In this document: positions 19,685 through 28,765 of the stretch, piece by piece | Layout: the number at the start of each line of letters is the position of its first letter | Numbering within the stretch: the first letter of the stretch is position 1 | Source: Chloroflexi bacterium TSY | Lineage (GTDB): Bacteria; Chloroflexota; Anaerolineae; Caldilineales; Caldilineaceae | Length of the DNA: 64,000 nucleotides | Reading direction: 5' to 3' | NCBI GenBank assembly: GCA_019217005.1 | Contig: JAHBNG010000060.1 | Coordinates: 1-64,000 of the forward strand | The notes under the pieces: model-generated | The model's database searches: none | The model's input: only the letters and a program-made list of their open reading frames with translations | Told to the model about the DNA's origin: nothing | Program-made: the position numbers and the translations under genes

Positions 19685-19843
19685 ATGAATAGGAAAATGG
19701 TATCAACGATTCTAAGCACCCTCGGTGTACTTTTCATACTGGCTTCATCATTTGATATTTTGCAATCAAACAGTGGCATATTCTTAGGAATGGCCTGTTT
19801 CATAATCGCTGGTGTAGTCTGGTCACTTAAGTTTGATAATTAG
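19685..19843 (+). CDS. 52-residue membrane peptide, paralogue 1
   Basis: Two hydrophobic helices (residues 7-24 and 30-46) end in a short polar tail. A same-length relative is encoded on the other strand at 28073-28231. Most residues agree, including LGVLF, LASSF and ACFIIAG. Conservation of two short copies supports a real gene. AAGGGGAC precedes the ATG. Function is unknown. Toxin-like or signalling roles are only possibilities. Confidence 0.7.
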   Translation: MNRKMVSTILSTLGVLFILASSFDILQSNSGIFLGMACFIIAGVVWSLKFDN

Positions 19844-19893
19844 TGAAACAGGCTCAAGAAAGCGACTCTCATAAATAACGATAAGGAGAAATA

Positions 19894-20154
19894 ATGATGC
19901 GTTTTTTGATAAAGAGCACGTTTAAAGCACCACCAACTGACGAAGTTTTGGCACTCATTCCGGTAGAGCAAGCGAAAGTGAAAGAACTAGCCGAACAAGG
20001 TCTTTTCGAAGCCTTGTATGTGGCGGATGATCGATCAGCCGCCTGGGGTGTTTGGAATTGTGATTCCCAGGATGCCCTGGAGGAGCTACACGAGACACTT
20101 CCGCTACATAACTATTTGAATATCGATATTACATTATTGTCTGATGACTTCTAA
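19894..20154 (+). CDS. Muconolactone isomerase-like / YCII-type small protein
   Basis: 86 residues with a ferredoxin-like fold of the MIase/YCII kind: MRFLIKSTF, LIPVEQAKVKELAEQG, then a final LPLHNYLNIDITLL. Family members include muconolactone isomerase and proteins of unknown role. The true reaction is not clear here. AAGGAG lies 7 bases before the ATG. Confidence 0.75.
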   Translation: MMRFLIKSTFKAPPTDEVLALIPVEQAKVKELAEQGLFEALYVADDRSAAWGVWNCDSQDALEELHETLPLHNYLNIDITLLSDDF

Positions 20155-20202
20155 TCGAACAAATTTCGACTTATCTAAAACGAATGCACTAAGGAGCAAA
20201 TC

Positions 20203-21069
20203 ATGACTGTCACATCAAATGAATTGAAGAATGTAGGATTGGATTTACAAACAGAAAAGCGGACTGACAGACCCGTAAGATCGGTGATGAAGCGCGTCAG
20301 GCAAGCAACTTTGGTACTGTTGGCAACGCTATTCGTGTTATTCGCGGCGACCCAAATCTATTTCTACTCGGGCAGCAGAGAGTACAACTATGACCGCTTT
20401 AATGCCAACAGTTTCGTTAGCAAAGACGATGTATTGCCAGCAGGCCAACCTATTCCCGATGGCTCTCTCTACAATGTCAACAGCGGTGAGTTTGTGGCAT
20501 TGAGTGCGCTTTGGCAAGAGAAGCCAATTGTTGTCGAGATGGCAAGCATTACCTGTTTTATCTTTGCTGACAAGATAGCAAGTATGAAAGCATTGCAAGC
20601 GCGCTATGGGCATGAGGTTGATTTTTATATCCTCTACGGTCGCGAAGCCCACCCTGGTGCAAACTACACGGCGCACAGCACATTTGAACAAAAGGTTGGC
20701 TATGCAACCGATCTCGTCGCATTGGACCAACCAGAGCGAACAGTCCTTGTCGATGACATTGACGGGACAGTGCATAAACAGCTTGGGCCGATGAGCAATG
20801 CTCTCTACTTGGTTGGCACAGACGGGATTGTTGCCCATCGCGCAAACTGGAATGATGTTGAAGTGTTACCCCAAGAAATTGATAAACTCTTGGCCCATAA
20901 TGGCCTAGCTGGCAGATATACATCCTACACAGATCTCGACAATCAGCCAACTGGATCAAGATCCTTGGGAGAAGAACTATTCCGCGTTACCCAACGCTCT
21001 GGCAGTGGGTCATTGTTCGATGTGCTCAGTTACATACCAACGATCATCGCGCGGCAGCTCGTGTCTTAA
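20203..21069 (+). CDS. Membrane-anchored iodothyronine deiodinase-like redox protein
   Basis: 288 residues. One N-terminal transmembrane helix (about 32-52) is followed by a thioredoxin-fold domain (about 75-235). KPIVVEMASITCF, with its single active-site Cys, and DFYILYGREAHPG match the deiodinase-like branch of the thioredoxin superfamily. Bacterial members carry Cys in place of selenocysteine, and their physiological substrate is unknown. AAGGAG precedes the ATG. The 260 bp after the gene (21070-21329) show a weak hairpin and no gene. Confidence 0.8.
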   Translation: MTVTSNELKNVGLDLQTEKRTDRPVRSVMKRVRQATLVLLATLFVLFAATQIYFYSGSREYNYDRFNANSFVSKDDVLPAGQPIPDGSLYNVNSGEFVALSALWQEKPIVVEMASITCFIFADKIASMKALQARYGHEVDFYILYGREAHPGANYTAHSTFEQKVGYATDLVALDQPERTVLVDDIDGTVHKQLGPMSNALYLVGTDGIVAHRANWNDVEVLPQEIDKLLAHNGLAGRYTSYTDLDNQPTGSRSLGEELFRVTQRSGSGSLFDVLSYIPTIIARQLVS

Positions 21070-21329
21070 TGCATCTGCCTTGCGTGGAATTGAGCAGCCC
21101 CTCTGTGAAACTCAACATCAATGGCTTGTCCACATTGAATTTTCGTTCCTATGCTGTGCTCTGTATGAAAACCGTAGTTTGGTCTCTCTGCGAGAGCTTT
21201 CGAAAACTACGGGGTTCATCACAACTGCAGTATAAGCTGACAAATGTATCGCAAGAATCGCCTCTGTGTCATTCTGCGGCAAATCGGTATGCCCTGGTGT
21301 TGCGGTTCACGGGCGAATAGGCAATTCAC

Positions 21330-21968
21330 TCACGACAGATTGAGACGCAAAATCCCTTTCTCGAGTGCTGTTGTCACCGCGGCTGTTCGGTCGTTAACAC
21401 CGAGCTTGCCATAAATGTGAATCAGGTGTGTTTTGACTGTCGCGGTGCTGATGTGTAGCTGCTTGGCAATTGCTTTGTTGTCATGACCGCGTGAAACCAG
21501 CGTCAAAACCTCGATCTCCCGACGACTCAACTGCTCTTCGGCTGGGGCGCGCATGCGGTCCATCAATCGGGAAGCCACCACCGGTGTCAGGACCGATTCT
21601 CCCTGAGCAACATTGCGGACGGCAGTAAAAAAATCCTCACGGGGGGTATCCTTGAGCAGGTAGCCTGTTGCGCCGGCTTCAATCGCACGCACGATATCTG
21701 CATCTGTGTCATAGGTGGTCAGCACCAATATGTATGGAGGCGCTTCTTGTTTTGTGATCGCCTGAATGGCCGTTACGCCATCTGTGTCGGGCATCCTCAG
21801 ATCCATCAAGATGACATCGGGCCGGAGCGTTTGACTCAGGCGAATTGCTTCTGTCCCGTTACTGGCTTCGCCGACGACCTCAATATCGTCCTGGCTATTT
21901 AATATGCCTTCGATTCCGGCTCGAACAACCGGATGATCATCCACAAGAAGAATACGAATCGGCTTCAT
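21330..21968 (-). CDS. NarL/LuxR-type response regulator
   Basis: 212 residues from the ATG at 21968, which has AGGAGA 6 bases upstream and fits the family start MKPIRILLVDDHP. The receiver has the phospho-acceptor Asp in LMDLRMP and the Lys in LLKDT. The LuxR domain has LSRREIEVLTLVSRG and TATVKTHLIHI. It forms an operon with the kinase upstream, and both lie downstream of an ABC-2 exporter operon on the same strand that they may regulate. Confidence 0.9.
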   Translation of the reverse strand: MKPIRILLVDDHPVVRAGIEGILNSQDDIEVVGEASNGTEAIRLSQTLRPDVILMDLRMPDTDGVTAIQAITKQEAPPYILVLTTYDTDADIVRAIEAGATGYLLKDTPREDFFTAVRNVAQGESVLTPVVASRLMDRMRAPAEEQLSRREIEVLTLVSRGHDNKAIAKQLHISTATVKTHLIHIYGKLGVNDRTAAVTTALEKGILRLNLS

Positions 21969-21978
21969 GGGTCTCCTC

Positions 21979-23443
21979 TTATTCACTCTCCTGGTCACTC
22001 TCCTGGTCACGTTCTTGATCAATCGTGAAGCGTTGGGTCATACGCTGGATAGGTAGCTGCACAACCACGGTTGTCCCCTCATTCGGCTCGCTCTCTAAGG
22101 TTAGAAGGCCGCCAACCTGGCTTACTCGTTGTCGCATGGCGATCAGCCCATAACCGCCACCTTGTGTCGGCTGTGGGGCTTGGCTGAAGCCAATGCCATT
22201 ATCGTGCACGTCCAACATGACCACATCGACCATGTAAGAGAGCGTAACCTGCACAGATGAGGCTTGGGCATGCTTTTGTACATTGGCCAGGGACTCTTGT
22301 ATAGCACGGATCAGGGTCGTTTCCGCCTCGGGATGTAGGTGTATGTGGGTGCCCGTTACAGCTGTCTCTGCCCGTATGGCACTCTGCTCTGACCAACCTT
22401 GCACGACACGTTCAATGGCCTGGGGTAGCGGCGATTTTTCAAGGACTTCTGGGGGTGTTTCAGAATTAGGTTTACACTTTTGATACATAGACAAAAATCT
22501 ATATGAGGTCATTTTCTGCCTGAGCATGGCTCAAATTAGAAAATATAAACATCTTTTCTCTTTGCAAAAATGTAAACCTAATTGTCCGCCTAAAATGAAC
22601 CACCCCGACTTCTGGACGTAAATCTTGCACCACCCGTCGCGCTTGGTTTAGCCCGTTCCGTGCAGTCTCTTTGGCTTGAATAAGGTGGTGATGACTTTGG
22701 ATGGCAATGTCCGGTAAATTTTGTTCACTTGCTTCCAAGTGAGTGATGATACTGATAAACCCCTGGGCCAAAGTATCATGAATTTCACGTGCCAATCGCT
22801 CGCGCTCTTGGAAGATGCCTTCGCGTCGCTCTGCCGCGGCTAACTCCGCACGGGTACGCTCCAATTCCTCAATCAGTTCACGTCGTTTGCTGCTTTGGCC
22901 GATAATTCCGTTGATGAAGAAAACCATGGTAAACCCACCAATGGCAAAAATCAACAGCGTCCACAAAACCGGAATATTTAGACTCACAGAAGCAATGTCA
23001 GCGACATGGATTTGTTGATAATAGAGCTGTAGATATGTGACCATGCCGGTCAGAACAAGACCAATCGGAATGGCCATCCTGAGCTGAATATAGGAGAAGA
23101 CTTGCGGGCCAAGACCCATTAAGACTAAGTTGAAATTAGGATATAGAAAAGCGAGCGCAAACCAGAACACGATGGCTCCCGTTAAGTAGACGAGCGCCAC
23201 GTGGGGCGGAAAGGGACAGCCACTGCCGACAACACGCAAACGGATATAGTCACGCAAACGGATATAGTAAAGGAAAACAACGTGCCATAGGGCGAGGACG
23301 ATGGTCAGAATCCACATCCGCCACTGCTCTTCTGCTGTCAAGTTATCCTCAACCAAGGTCGTCACAGCAGAGAAGAGTAGAGCCGCGATAAAAATCGCCG
23401 ACCAAATCCAAATTGATTTTTGCCAAAAGTCTGTCTTTGCCAT
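21979..23443 (-). pseudogene. NarL-type sensor histidine kinase split by a 154-bp MITE
   Basis: The N-terminal part has about six membrane helices, a coiled coil and a HisKA_3 domain with its His in RLAREIHDTLAQG. The C-terminal part has the HATPase motifs VHDNGIGFS and GLIAMRQRV. The frame breaks inside VVQDLRPEV. Removing the insertion plus one 9-bp target copy restores VQDLRPEVLEKS and a 433-residue kinase. The start is taken at 23443 (MAKTDF). The end of the gene holds a 12-bp tandem repeat coding DQESDQESE. Confidence 0.88.
22453..22606. mobile_element. 154-bp MITE-like element inside the kinase gene
   Basis: The sequence gacttctgg is duplicated on both sides (22444-22452 and 22607-22615). 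Inside, the ends read gggtgtttca and, inverted, gggtggttca. The 19-bp arms aattaggtttacacttttg (22464-22482) and its inverse (22565-22583) differ at one base. There is no coding capacity. Confidence 0.85.
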
Positions 23444-23611
23444 AGTCTCGCTGCGTCTATTTATCAACCATCAATCTACGTTGTTTGCTTCCCCAAATCT
23501 GGCTGTAGTGTAGCCTGCCCTATTTATTATACTGCTGGCAGAACACATGGTGATAATCACAACCAGATCGATAATTGGTGGTCGCAAGCAGTTGGCACTT
23601 TGTGCCCACTT

Positions 23612-23676
23612 CGTGTTTGCGCAGCAGGCGTTCCGCCAACGGTGCGGCCGCAAAGCGGCACTGCTGTGCAAACACG
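23612..23676. terminator. Long stem-loop between the ABC-2 permease and kinase genes
   Basis: cgtgtttgcgcagcaggcg pairs with its near-inverse ending at 23676 (16 of 19 bases), with further pairing possible inside the loop. It lies just after the end of the permease gene on the minus strand and may end or attenuate transcription. There is no clear T-run. Confidence 0.45.
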
Positions 23677-23685
23677 CACCACGAA

Positions 23686-24951
23686 TCACGCAACCCGAAA
23701 GCTCCGTACCCCAATCCCAAACAGAATCACCGCCGCGCCCAACAAAACCGCCAACTCTGGCATGATGTCGGCCAAGCCACCACTATACCACATGATATCG
23801 TGGAAGGCATCCATAGCCCAGGCAACGGGCGAGATATGACCAATCGTGCGCATGAAGTCGGGGACGATATCCAGCGGCCACCAAGCACCCCCCAAGGGCG
23901 CAAAGACCAGTGCCAGTAGGAGCGAGATTCCGCCCGCCTGTCCCTGGCTCTTGACCCATGGCGCAATGGCAAAAGCCAGCGCGGTGATGCAGAGCACAAA
24001 CGCGATCATGATTGGGAACAAGAGGAAGGGGCGGGTGCCAAAATCTAACCCCACAACCAGACCCACGGCAAAGATAACCAGAAACTGGAGCATGCCCAGA
24101 ATAAAGTAGGTAACAATCTTGCCGCCCAGAATTTGGGCACGGGTAAGGGGCAGCGCGGCCAAACGCTGCAGCGTCCACTGGGTGCGCTCGCGCAGCAGGA
24201 CGTTGGTGGCGGCCAACACCGTAAACATGACGTACATGCTCCCCATGCCCGGCACGGTCTGACCAAAGCCACTACCTGACTCGGTTGCTTCTTCCCCTGT
24301 GGTGGTCTGATAACGCACGGCATCGCTGCGGGCATCGAGACGGGCCGCGGCATCCATATAGACGGCATCGACGAACGCAGGCTGGAGCGGTCCGATCAGC
24401 GCATCAAGCCCCGTCTGTTTGGCCAATCCGTCGAGCAGGGCATTGGTCACGGTGGCCGTTGTCGAGGCTCCGTTGACCTTTTGCAGCACGGCTTCGATGG
24501 TTTGCTGCACAGCGTTGGGCAACAATGGGTTTCCGGCAGCAAAAAAGTGAAGTTCCGTGCGCTCTAAATTTTCAATGGTCTGCGCGTAGCCTGCAGGGAT
24601 CACCAGAAAGCCGTCGGTCTGCTCGTCATGGGCACGTTCTTTGCCGAGTTCTAATGTGAGGGTCTCCTCGCCCATACGGCAGAAGTCATCGGCATCGTTA
24701 TCCATGGGACAGAGCACTAATGGTTCGTTCGTCGTCCGCAACTGTTCTAAAAGCGCCGCCGATTCGGCCGTTCCATCCTCATCCAGCACGTCGACTCGAA
24801 CCCGCACGGGGCCATCATTGCTACCGCCGCCAAAGGCCCAACCCAGAACCAGCGTAAAGGCAATGGGCAATATGATCAGCCCGACCAGGTTACCCATCTG
24901 GGAGAAATAGATTTTTAAATCATTTTGGACAATCGTTCGTATTGCGTTCAT
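23686..24951 (-). CDS. ABC-2 type permease
   Basis: 421 residues. One N-terminal helix (about 20-40) leads to a large extracytoplasmic domain (45-235), then five to six helices (about 235-415). ERTQWTLQRLAALPLTRAQILGGK is the typical ABC-2 coupling-helix region. It is the last gene of a three-gene exporter operon with 25154 and 26858. The substrate may be a drug, lipid or polysaccharide. Confidence 0.88.
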   Translation of the reverse strand: MNAIRTIVQNDLKIYFSQMGNLVGLIILPIAFTLVLGWAFGGGSNDGPVRVRVDVLDEDGTAESAALLEQLRTTNEPLVLCPMDNDADDFCRMGEETLTLELGKERAHDEQTDGFLVIPAGYAQTIENLERTELHFFAAGNPLLPNAVQQTIEAVLQKVNGASTTATVTNALLDGLAKQTGLDALIGPLQPAFVDAVYMDAAARLDARSDAVRYQTTTGEEATESGSGFGQTVPGMGSMYVMFTVLAATNVLLRERTQWTLQRLAALPLTRAQILGGKIVTYFILGMLQFLVIFAVGLVVGLDFGTRPFLLFPIMIAFVLCITALAFAIAPWVKSQGQAGGISLLLALVFAPLGGAWWPLDIVPDFMRTIGHISPVAWAMDAFHDIMWYSGGLADIMPELAVLLGAAVILFGIGVRSFRVA

Positions 24952-24983
24952 TTTATGTCTCTCTATATATACCGCACGAGCTT

Positions 24984-25048
24984 ATAAATTTAAAATAAAT
25001 TTGACCCCTTTTAGTCGGGTGAAGACGACAAATTTATTTTAAATTTAT
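24984..25048. repeat. Perfect 19-bp A/T-rich inverted repeat
   Basis: ataaatttaaaataaattt (24984-25002) is exactly inverted at 25030-25048. It lies between the two ABC-2 permease genes, next to a second hairpin at 25070-25143. It could be a small mobile relic or an RNA structure. Confidence 0.7.
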
Positions 25049-25069
25049 GGCCGTGCTCAGTATAGATGG

Positions 25070-25143
25070 CCAGATAAATTTGCCCCACGTTTATGGATCA
25101 TTCCGAAGTCGGTCCGACACGTGACGAGACAAAATTTATCTGG
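25070..25143. repeat. Second inverted repeat in the ABC-2 intergenic gap
   Basis: ccagataaattt (25070-25081) pairs with aaatttatctgg (25132-25143). The sequence AAATTTAT is shared with the hairpin just before it. Confidence 0.6.
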
Positions 25144-25153
25144 CAGATCATAC

Positions 25154-26830
25154 CTAAAGTTCCATGCGTCGTCTGAAGAAGGCCGACCCGATGGCAAAGA
25201 GAATGGCTCCAACACCAAACAAAACGACCAAAGGCATAAGGATATTGGGTTCATTGGCAGCCAACCGCTGGAGTGCTTCACTACCCCACCACACGGGTGA
25301 AATCGAGGCTACTTCTGGGGGGAGACTAAAGCCGAAGGCGCCGCCCAGCACGCCTAGTCCCATAGAGATAATTGGCCCAAAAGTTTGGACCTGGGCTGGC
25401 GTGGCCGCAATCCCCACCACCAGGACACCAACGCCCGAGACAAAGATGCTGATGGCTAAGATTGTTGCGGCCAGCAACGGGACATTTGAACCAAAGAGGA
25501 AGATTGGCCTGCCCTCGACAATGCTGGCAATCATGGTAAAGGCCAGGAAAAGGACCGTTAATTGAGCCGCCACGACGACGATGTTGCCCAGCATTTTGCC
25601 AATCAGGATATAGCTGCGGGGCATGGGGGTAGCAAAGAGTCGCTGTAACGTCCAGTTGTTCCGCTCATCGTAGATGGAATACATGCCGAAGATGCCCGTG
25701 AAGAGGGCAAAGAAGATGGCCTGAGACGAAACAAGCAGCACCATCGTAACGCTGAACGCGCTGCCTTTTTGAACTTCATCCAGTGGTTGACGCGTCAGTT
25801 GGACATTGTCTGCTTTGGGCAAAATCATACAGCCCAGCGGCTCCAAAATAGACGAATCAATGGATTGAATCCCTTCTGTGATCGCGCTGACGTCCAGGGT
25901 GGTCAGCGCCATATTCGACGTAAGCAACTGGGGGCCGACCGTGTCAAATGCGGTGTAGAGGACGGCATCAATGGCCACGCTAATCCGAACAAGCTGATTG
26001 ACAATGCCTTCGACCACGGCTCGTACAATGCTGCTCTGTATGGAGTGCCCGCTATTCGCATAGATCTCGACCATGCTCTCTGTATCACCTTCTGTGGAGG
26101 CACTTGTCGCACTCTCTGTGGAGGCACCTGTGGCACTCTCCTCAACGCCATATGCAGGCGACAGGCCATTGCTAAAGCCCGCGGGAATGATGATGGCGGC
26201 CACGTATTCTCCTCGCTCGACCGCGGCTTTGGCTTCGTCGGGTTCGGAGACTTCTGTGGCGTCAAAGAGATCGGCCAGCGTCCCTTCAAAGCCAAAGGGG
26301 TTCCCGTTATCATTAGTACTTTGATCTTCGAATAGGGGGCAGGTCAAATCGGCCAAATTGAATCCACCTCTCACGCGATTCGTTTCGGTTACGCCGTTGG
26401 TGCTGGTCGTGGTTTCTGTTGCCGTCACAGTTTCGGCCAGAAGGATGCTGACCAACTGGTCGCCGAAGTTAAACGATGCATCACCCGACGAGAGATCGGC
26501 TTCATCAACCGCCAGGTTGTCATTTTGTAAGAGGAGTGTACCCACAGGAATCGGTTCGCCAGCGACTGCGAATTCTAAGTCACTCAGAGATGGCTCTGCG
26601 CCATCGCTCTCGGGAAATCGGTCCCCAAAGTTAGCACCCTCGTCCAGGTTGACAATGGCAATGGGGATATTCATCAGCCCAGATGAGTCAGACCCGCTAC
26701 CCAATCCGCCAAAGGCAAGACCCATGACGGTCGAGATAACAATGGGCGTTATGAACATGATCAGAATGAGATTCCGATCTTGGAAGGTTGTATAGAGCTC
26801 CTTCCAAGCGAAATTGAGTATCTTTGACAT
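25154..26830 (-). CDS. ABC-2 type permease with large extracellular insert
   Basis: 558 residues. An N-terminal helix (about 20-42) is followed by an unusually long extracytoplasmic region (about 50-365) rich in acidic residues and Ser/Thr. It includes a low-complexity SATGASTESATSASTE stretch. The permease core (about 370-550) has ERNNWTLQRLFATPMPRSYILIGK. It lies 27 bases after the ATPase gene on the same strand and probably forms a heterodimer with the permease at 23686. Confidence 0.88.
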   Translation of the reverse strand: MSKILNFAWKELYTTFQDRNLILIMFITPIVISTVMGLAFGGLGSGSDSSGLMNIPIAIVNLDEGANFGDRFPESDGAEPSLSDLEFAVAGEPIPVGTLLLQNDNLAVDEADLSSGDASFNFGDQLVSILLAETVTATETTTSTNGVTETNRVRGGFNLADLTCPLFEDQSTNDNGNPFGFEGTLADLFDATEVSEPDEAKAAVERGEYVAAIIIPAGFSNGLSPAYGVEESATGASTESATSASTEGDTESMVEIYANSGHSIQSSIVRAVVEGIVNQLVRISVAIDAVLYTAFDTVGPQLLTSNMALTTLDVSAITEGIQSIDSSILEPLGCMILPKADNVQLTRQPLDEVQKGSAFSVTMVLLVSSQAIFFALFTGIFGMYSIYDERNNWTLQRLFATPMPRSYILIGKMLGNIVVVAAQLTVLFLAFTMIASIVEGRPIFLFGSNVPLLAATILAISIFVSGVGVLVVGIAATPAQVQTFGPIISMGLGVLGGAFGFSLPPEVASISPVWWGSEALQRLAANEPNILMPLVVLFGVGAILFAIGSAFFRRRMEL

Positions 26831-26857
26831 AATTCTTTCTTTTTCACCCTTCCTATA

Positions 26858-27859
26858 TTAGTCCCGTAATGCCCGTCCTGTTAACGCCAAGAAAACGGCC
26901 TCTAGATCCGGCTCTTTGACTTGTACCGACTGGATCTCGATGCCTGCGTCTGCCAAGCCTTGGATCAGCTCTGGCAGCGCGCGGCGTCCCTCTTTGGCAA
27001 ACGCAGTGATACGCCCTGGCACTGAGTCGCTGCTACCTTCGGCAAACTGCTCGGGTGGATCAAAGGTGATTTTGGAGACTCTCACGACCTGGGACTGAAG
27101 CTGGGCCAATAGCGAATCGGATGCGCTCTGTTCGCCGATGATGAACTCCAGCCGATCCTCTTCTCCGACTCGTTGGGTTAGCTCGTGCTGGGTGCCCAAA
27201 GCAATAATCGCGCCGTGGTCGATAATCCCCACGCGGTCACTCAATTCCTGGGCCTCTTCCATGAGGTGGGTGGTGTAGAGGACGGTCATGTTGTACTCGT
27301 CTCGTAGCTGCTTGACCGTATCTAGAATGCGGCGGCTTTGCGGGTCGATGCCAACGGTTGGCTCATCCATATAGACAAGCTGGGGGTGATGGAGCAAGCC
27401 GACGCCAATGTTGACCCGCCGCTTCATACCGCCGGAGTAGGTATCGATGCGATCTTTCTGCCGGTCTGTCAGATCGATGAATTCCAGAACCTCATCGACT
27501 CGTTTGTTGAGTGTCGCTCCGCTCATGCCGTACATTTGGCCAAAAAAGGTTAGATTTTGGCGTGCGCTTAGTTCGGGGTAGAGGGCGATCTCTTGAGGAA
27601 TAAAGCCCATGAGCTTTTTGGCTTCGATGGGCTGCTTGGTGATGGAGAAGCCGCCAATGCTGGCATCTCCGCTGGAAGGTTCCACCAACCCGCTGATCAT
27701 GGAGATGGTGGTGGTTTTTCCGGCACCGTTTGGTCCGAGGAGGCTAAAGATTTCGCCCTCTTCAATCGTCAGGTTGACATCTTTGGCCGCATGGACAGGG
27801 GTGCCATCAGCGTGTTTGAATTCTTTAGACAGGTTTTGGGTTTGGACAATGGGGGGCAT
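26858..27859 (-). CDS. ABC transporter ATP-binding protein (DrrA/CcmA type)
   Basis: 333 residues. Walker A is GPNGAGKTT, the Q-loop is GFIPQEIALYPELSARQNL, the signature is YSGGMKRRVNIG, Walker B is LVYMDEPT and the switch His is in YTTHLMEEA. A C-terminal extension (about 230-330) is typical of drug or daunorubicin exporters. It is the first gene of the three-gene operon and powers the two ABC-2 permeases downstream. Confidence 0.92.
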   Translation of the reverse strand: MPPIVQTQNLSKEFKHADGTPVHAAKDVNLTIEEGEIFSLLGPNGAGKTTTISMISGLVEPSSGDASIGGFSITKQPIEAKKLMGFIPQEIALYPELSARQNLTFFGQMYGMSGATLNKRVDEVLEFIDLTDRQKDRIDTYSGGMKRRVNIGVGLLHHPQLVYMDEPTVGIDPQSRRILDTVKQLRDEYNMTVLYTTHLMEEAQELSDRVGIIDHGAIIALGTQHELTQRVGEEDRLEFIIGEQSASDSLLAQLQSQVVRVSKITFDPPEQFAEGSSDSVPGRITAFAKEGRRALPELIQGLADAGIEIQSVQVKEPDLEAVFLALTGRALRD

Positions 27860-28072
27860 ATATTTTTCCTTTGCTTAACGTAAGTTTTGTGCAATCAGAG
27901 CCAATAATGGCCAAAAGTGAAAAAATGGTTAGTGGTTCACCGTTGACTGACGATTCGCGTTTGAGATGAGATTCTCAGGCTACGACCAGATGTCAATCCG
28001 ATCGCATCAGTTACCCTGTAACCACTACCAAAAAATGAACATGATGAAATAAAGCTTTCTTGAACCCGTTCC

Positions 28073-28231
28073 CTAATTGTCAGACTTACATGACCAAACT
28101 GCACCAGCGATGATGAAACAGGCGATTCCTAAGAATATGGCAATGTTTGATGGCAAAATACTAAATGATGAAGCTAGTAAGAAAAGTACACCGAGGATGC
28201 TTGGAATTGTTGCGACCGTTTGCGTATCCAT
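28073..28231 (-). CDS. 52-residue membrane peptide, paralogue 2
   Basis: The frame begins MDTQTVATIPSILGVLFLLA and ends SCKSDN. It is the same length as the peptide at 19685-19843 and about 70 percent identical by eye, with the same two-helix pattern. GGAGAC lies just before the ATG. Two related short genes in one window argue that both are expressed. Function is unknown. Confidence 0.65.
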   Translation of the reverse strand: MDTQTVATIPSILGVLFLLASSFSILPSNIAIFLGIACFIIAGAVWSCKSDN

Positions 28232-28306
28232 TCTTGTCTCCTTAGTTACATGGTAAACAGTGATTTCTCTTGGTCTGACTCCTATATAAAAATGATTGTG
28301 CTCTAC

Positions 28307-28723
28307 TCAAGTATAAGCAAGAAGTGGGCAACTGTAATCCACCATTCGATGGGTTTGGCGTTGCATAGCGGTCGATTGATGAATCAACCATCTGGTTGAT
28401 TGGCGAAGCAGGAAGGTCAGACGGATTCGTTTGCGCCGGAAGTGCGGGCGTTTGCTACTATGCCGGAAGTGCAGGAGGTGTTTGATTCCCAGAGCGGAGA
28501 GTTGCGGTATGACTGGGCGTCGCAGATTATTCGGGCCAGGTCCCGTGCCAACAACCAGCGGAATCGCCCCATAAAGCAGGGTTCCCACTAGCGGCGGTAG
28601 CATTAATCCGCCAAAGAGCGCGCCCACAAACGCCACCGGACAGGCCACGATATAGCCGACCATTGTGCTCACTTTTTGCCCCTGGCTGACCGACTTATTA
28701 AGTAGAACGATCAAGAGTTTCAT
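28307..28723 (-). pseudogene. Truncated small membrane protein with foreign C-terminus
   Basis: From the ATG at 28723 (preceded by GGAGG), about 60 residues read as a two-helix membrane protein (MVGYIVACPVAFVGALFGG). After about position 28540 the frame enters unrelated sequence that is coding-like on the other strand, so the C-terminus looks replaced. The original family is unknown. Confidence 0.5.
28400..28540 (+). other. Orphan coding fragment
   Basis: A 45-residue stretch on the plus strand (GQTDSFAPEVRAFATM, then SGELRYDWASQII) looks like the conserved tail of some protein. It has no start or stop of its own and ends where the truncated membrane gene begins. It is probably a recombination scrap. 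The family is not recognised. Confidence 0.35.
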
Positions 28724-28765
28724 ACCTACCTCCTTCTTATCAGACATCTGATTGCGGTGGATATT

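Noticed and set aside
28307..28540. C-terminal half of the 146-codon minus frame at 28307 as real protein
   Set aside because: The opposite strand reads more like coding sequence there, and the minus frame is basic and low in structure.
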